From the NCBI RefSeq assembly GCF_003863355.1, contig NZ_QQWG01000009.1:1-64000 (forward strand): 64,000 bases of DNA, read 5' to 3'. Below are positions 62,633 to 64,000 of this stretch, one piece after another (position 1 is the first letter of the stretch; each line of letters opens with the position of its first letter). The stretch comes from Ancylomarina euxina. Lineage in GTDB: Bacteria > Bacteroidota > Bacteroidia > Bacteroidales > Marinifilaceae. Position numbers and translations under genes: made by a program. Below the pieces are notes generated by a model. The model saw only the letters and a program-made list of their open reading frames with translations. It did no database searches and was not told the origin of the DNA.

Positions 62633-64000
62633 CTAGTTTGAAGGGACATTAACTAGAATATCCAGTATGTGTTTCCAGAACTTATCTACAGTTTCAATAT
62701 TAATTCTCTCGTCAGGTGAGTGAACATCGCGTAGAGTTGGTCCGAAAGAGATCATGTCCATATTTGGATACTTCTCAAGGAATAAACCACACTCCAAACC
62801 TGCATGAATTGAACGTGCAATTGGCTCTACATTAAACAAACGCTTGTATGAAGCAACTGCCACTTTCAAAATTGCTGAGCTAGGATTAGGAGCCCATCCT
62901 GGGTAACCATCGGTATGCTCAATTTCAGCACCTGCCATCGTAAAGGCAACCCCTACATTCTGTGCAATATTGTATTTCTCGCTATCAACGTCGCTACGCT
63001 GCGAAGTGGTAATAAAGATCTTATCGCCATCGATAAATTTAACAGAAGCCAAGTTATTTGAAGTCTCAACCATTCCCGGCATACGCGAACTCATGGTAAA
63101 TACACCATGTGGACAAGCATAAAGGGCATCGAATAGATTATTTGAAGTCTGCTTATCACAAACGAAAGCTGGCATATCAGTAGACTCCAATTCAATCTTC
63201 AATTTAGGCTCAGCAATAGACCATACGTTTTCCATTTCAGCTGCATAAAGGTTCAAATCGATACGGATTTGCTCTTTAAATTTTGAAGGAATGACAACAA
63301 CTGCAGAAGCTTCGCGAGGAATAGCATTACGCAAGTTTCCACCAGCAAAATCAGCTAAACGAACATCGTATTTCTTATTGATTTCCCATAAGAAACGGTT
63401 CAGAATCTTATTGGAGTTACCTCGATTCTTATTGATTTCATCACCTGAGTGACCACCTTGCAAACCGCTTACATCTAAACGAACAGCGAAATAACCAGCA
63501 GGAATATCTTCCCTAGTATATGACATAGTCGCCAAAGTATCAATACCCCCTGCACAACCTAAGAAAATCTCACCCTCATCTTCGGAGTCAAGATTCAATA
63601 GAATATTACCACTAACAAAATCAGGTTGAAGAGCAAAAGCTCCTGACAAACCTGTCTCCTCATCAACAGTAAACAAACACTCAATCGGTCCATGCTCAAC
63701 ATCATTAGAAGTCAACAGAGCCATTTCAGCAGCAACACCAATACCATCGTCAGCACCCAGAGTTGTTCCTTTAGCTTTTACCCACTCACCATCAATCCAA
63801 GGAATAATAGGATCGGTATCGAAGTTGTGCTCTGTTGAAGAGTTCTTCTCACAAACCATATCCATATGCGACTGTAAAACGACAGTTTTAAGATTTTCAT
63901 AGCCTGGAGTTGCCGGCTTCTTAATTAAAACATTACCAATCTCGTCGCGCTTGGTTTCAAGATTGTGTTTCTTACCAAAGTCCATTAGGAATTCAATAAT
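62633..64000 (-). CDS. pepD: Aminoacyl-histidine dipeptidase (PepD), 5' end outside the window
   Basis: M20-family metallopeptidase. The 450 residues from the ATG at 63985 are not the whole protein: the frame stays open to the edge, reading IIEFL before that Met, as in the family's N-terminus, so the gene is truncated by the window. Metal and catalytic positions are seen: LQSHMDMVCEKN (His, Asp), LGADDGIGV (Asp), DEETGLSGA (Glu-Glu), LDSEDEGEIFLGCAGG (Asp) and the C-terminal His in SIHAGLECGLF. A dimerisation insert lies in the middle. PepD cleaves Xaa-His and related dipeptides in the cytoplasm. Confidence 0.93.
   Translation of the reverse strand: MIEFLMDFGKKHNLETKRDEIGNVLIKKPATPGYENLKTVVLQSHMDMVCEKNSSTEHNFDTDPIIPWIDGEWVKAKGTTLGADDGIGVAAEMALLTSNDVEHGPIECLFTVDEETGLSGAFALQPDFVSGNILLNLDSEDEGEIFLGCAGGIDTLATMSYTREDIPAGYFAVRLDVSGLQGGHSGDEINKNRGNSNKILNRFLWEINKKYDVRLADFAGGNLRNAIPREASAVVVIPSKFKEQIRIDLNLYAAEMENVWSIAEPKLKIELESTDMPAFVCDKQTSNNLFDALYACPHGVFTMSSRMPGMVETSNNLASVKFIDGDKIFITTSQRSDVDSEKYNIAQNVGVAFTMAGAEIEHTDGYPGWAPNPSSAILKVAVASYKRLFNVEPIARSIHAGLECGLFLEKYPNMDMISFGPTLRDVHSPDERINIETVDKFWKHILDILVNVPSN

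Overview
The window is from a Bacteroidota genome, most likely a marine or anaerobic member of the class Bacteroidia; the genus cannot be fixed from the sequence. The evidence is AT-rich DNA with few Shine-Dalgarno sites, several -7 boxes of the Bacteroides type (TAnnTTTG), a sigma/FecR/STN-TonB receptor system with a DUF4249 lipoprotein, DUF5686 and DUF4833 proteins, a serine palmitoyltransferase operon, and the two-domain glycogen synthase-phosphorylase typical of this phylum. No phage, IS element or CRISPR array was seen. Both ends are open; the last gene (dipeptidase) runs off the right edge.

Left block (1-9066, minus strand). A tight run reads serine palmitoyltransferase, double-GNAT acyltransferase, extended SDR reductase and DUF4833 protein, with start/stop overlaps of 10, 8 and 4 bases. 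It looks like a ceramide/sphingolipid pathway. Just upstream are an LtaS-like headgroup transferase candidate and a DUF5686 outer-membrane protein. A lone nuclease-like ORF and a large inverted repeat lie at the edge.

9333-15810 (plus): cell-surface signalling locus made of an ECF sigma factor, a FecR anti-sigma, a small secreted protein, a lipoprotein, a TonB-dependent receptor with STN domain, and a DUF4249 lipoprotein carrying an (AAT)10 tract. 15924-29455: housekeeping and redox genes (HAD phosphatase, trxB, BFD-like [2Fe-2S] protein, HD hydrolase, TSUP transporter, nadB-nadC-nadA, a TPR histidine kinase, a flavinylated protein with a porin, and a metal permease with an HMA domain).

29538-35976 (minus): a GbsR/MarR regulator and an RND efflux pump (adaptor, permease, outer-membrane channel). 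A shared palindrome, GTTCG-N8-CGAAC, lies upstream of both the regulator and the pump. 36170-40563: a VF530 protein and a three-gene biotin-dependent acyl-CoA carboxylase. 40564-43265 is accessory-like: degenerate repeats, two small genes, and an unrecognised gene with a GC-rich structured leader and trailing tandem repeats. 43266-49752: a 1766-residue CHASE/7xPAS hybrid kinase followed by a REC-kinase protein. A tRNA-Leu(GAG) follows.

51220-62479: glycogen metabolism. A GT4 glycosyltransferase, a GH57 enzyme and the GT3-GT35 fusion run on the plus strand; a GH13 amylase and glgB run convergently on the minus strand. Together they could build, branch and break down an alpha-glucan store. No glgC is present, which fits a synthase using UDP-glucose.
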